Source of the DNA: Alcaligenaceae bacterium UBA6179
Lineage (GTDB): Bacteria > Pseudomonadota > Gammaproteobacteria > Burkholderiales > Burkholderiaceae_B
Reading direction: 5' to 3'
NCBI GenBank assembly: GCA_002422175.1
Contig: DITR01000033.1
Span: 14,954 to 28,825 of the forward strand
DNA: 13,872 nt
Shown: piece by piece, positions 13,167-13,872 of the stretch
Layout of the letters: every line of letters starts with the position of its first letter
Position numbering within the stretch: position 1 is the first letter of the stretch
The notes under the pieces: generated by a model
Told to the model about the DNA's origin: nothing
Databases searched by the model: none
Seen by the model: only the letters and a program-made list of their open reading frames with translations
Translations under genes and position numbers: made by a program

Positions 13167-13872
13167 ATGATTGAAATCACAGGTAAGACCAAACTATACG
13201 GCATTGTGGCTGACCCAATTATGCAGGTCAAAACACCACAAACGATTAATACATGGATGTCAGAAAATGATGTCGACGGTGTTTTAGTACCTATGCATGT
13301 TCCCGCGTCAGGACTGAAGTCGCTGGTTGAGGGGTTGCGTGGCATGATCAATTTGGGCGGAATCGTTGTGACGGTTCCCCATAAAACAACCATTATTCAT
13401 CTTTGTGATGAGGTTTCACAGGCTGCACAGTTGGTGGGAGCGGTAAACATCATCCGGCGTACCAGCGAAGGTAGGTTGATCGGCGATATTTTAGATGGTA
13501 AAGGTTTTGTGACGGGGCTGAAGCATCATGATATTGAAACGCATGGCAAAAAAGTCTATTTAGTGGGTGCGGGTGGTGCGGCAAATGCCATTGCGTTCTC
13601 GCTATGTGAATCGGGTGTTCAAGAGTTGGCTGTGTACAACCGCACAAAATCTAAAGTTGAAGATATGTTTGCTCGTTTGAGCAAAATTTATCCAAATGTC
13701 AAAATGACATTAGCGACAGCCAGCCCCATTGGGTATGACGTGATTGTGAATGCAACATCACTTGGTATGGCAGAGGCTGACCCTTATCCGCTTTTGGTCG
13801 ATGACATACAAAGCAATCAAGTTGTTGCAGAAATTATTATGCGACCCGAACTGACGCCGCTGTTGGCGGTCG
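13167..13872 (+). CDS. AroE-like (quinate/shikimate dehydrogenase family) protein, C-terminus cut by window end
   Basis: The frame is open from the ATG at 13167 to the window edge, giving 235 residues of an expected 270-290. It has the two-domain shikimate dehydrogenase layout: ADPIMQVKTP (15-24), VVTVPHK (67-73), GAVNI (91-95), GDILDG (106-111), the Rossmann motif GAGGAA (134-139) and YNRTKSK (157-163), whose NRT is typical of NADP-binding AroE. Catalytic Lys73 and Asp110 and Asn94 are present. The Ser-x-Ser that holds the shikimate carboxylate is replaced by Val21 and Thr23, and the conserved Tyr of the later YDLIYNP region by Met225 (EIIMRP). I read it as a paralogue with another cyclic acid substrate, not biosynthetic AroE. 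It is divergent from gntR and preceded by its operator. The ribosome site is weak. Confidence 0.88.
   Translation, partial: MIEITGKTKLYGIVADPIMQVKTPQTINTWMSENDVDGVLVPMHVPASGLKSLVEGLRGMINLGGIVVTVPHKTTIIHLCDEVSQAAQLVGAVNIIRRTSEGRLIGDILDGKGFVTGLKHHDIETHGKKVYLVGAGGAANAIAFSLCESGVQELAVYNRTKSKVEDMFARLSKIYPNVKMTLATASPIGYDVIVNATSLGMAEADPYPLLVDDIQSNQVVAEIIMRPELTPLLAV

Noticed and set aside
13157..13647. Two minus-strand frames near the right edge
   Set aside because: The plus strand encodes an uninterrupted AroE-like protein with recognisable motifs through the whole stretch, so these are shadows.

Overview
The window looks like chromosome of a Burkholderiales betaproteobacterium, probably near Alcaligenaceae. 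The proteins resemble that group: a YhfA-type OsmC protein, Coq7 for aerobic ubiquinone synthesis, an AlgC-type phosphohexomutase, a fused LivM-LivG, and a FadR-type GntR regulator beside an AroE-like gene. Base composition is AT-richer than typical Bordetella or Achromobacter by eye, especially between genes. The genus cannot be fixed from this alone. I see no phage, transposon, CRISPR, rRNA or tRNA.

Left part (1-3554), housekeeping. It opens with the 3' end of gcvP (+). On the minus strand follow an OsmC-family gene, thyA and folA, read in that order as a tight operon. thyA and folA overlap by ATGA and are functionally coupled: thymidylate synthase produces dihydrofolate, which DHFR recycles. 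coq7 diverges from the OsmC gene, with an AT-rich palindrome between the two starts. A 415-bp gap follows coq7. It ends in a strong plus-strand intrinsic terminator preceded by a second hairpin with CU-rich anti-Shine-Dalgarno sequence, a candidate small RNA.

Middle part (3555-6822), sugar-phosphate metabolism. The mutase gene (PMM/PGM) and pgi form a minus-strand pair 10 bp apart, interconverting hexose 1- and 6-phosphates and glucose/fructose 6-phosphate. The 312-bp region upstream is divergent with the transporter operon.

Right part (6823-13872), a regulated uptake and catabolism module. A plus-strand operon encodes a periplasmic binding protein, LivH-type permease, LivM-LivG fusion, LivF-type ATPase and an NAD-type short-chain dehydrogenase. 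It converges on a FadR-subfamily GntR repressor gene. Divergent from that gene is an AroE-like dehydrogenase, cut by the window end.

The main discovery is a pair of matching control regions. The perfect palindrome TGGTAATACCA lies upstream of the binding-protein gene (6790-6800) and between gntR and the aroE-like gene (13100-13110). In both places a weaker TGGT-type copy lies exactly 21 bp upstream, with a similar 10-bp spacer. This fits the CTGGT-N3-ACCAG pattern of FadR-type regulators and suggests one local regulon. The AroE-like protein keeps the catalytic Lys and Asp but lacks the two serines and the tyrosine that shikimate dehydrogenases use for the substrate carboxylate. I infer that the module imports and oxidises a cyclic or hydroxylated carboxylic acid, with neither leucine nor shikimate as the likely substrate. 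The actual compound is unknown.
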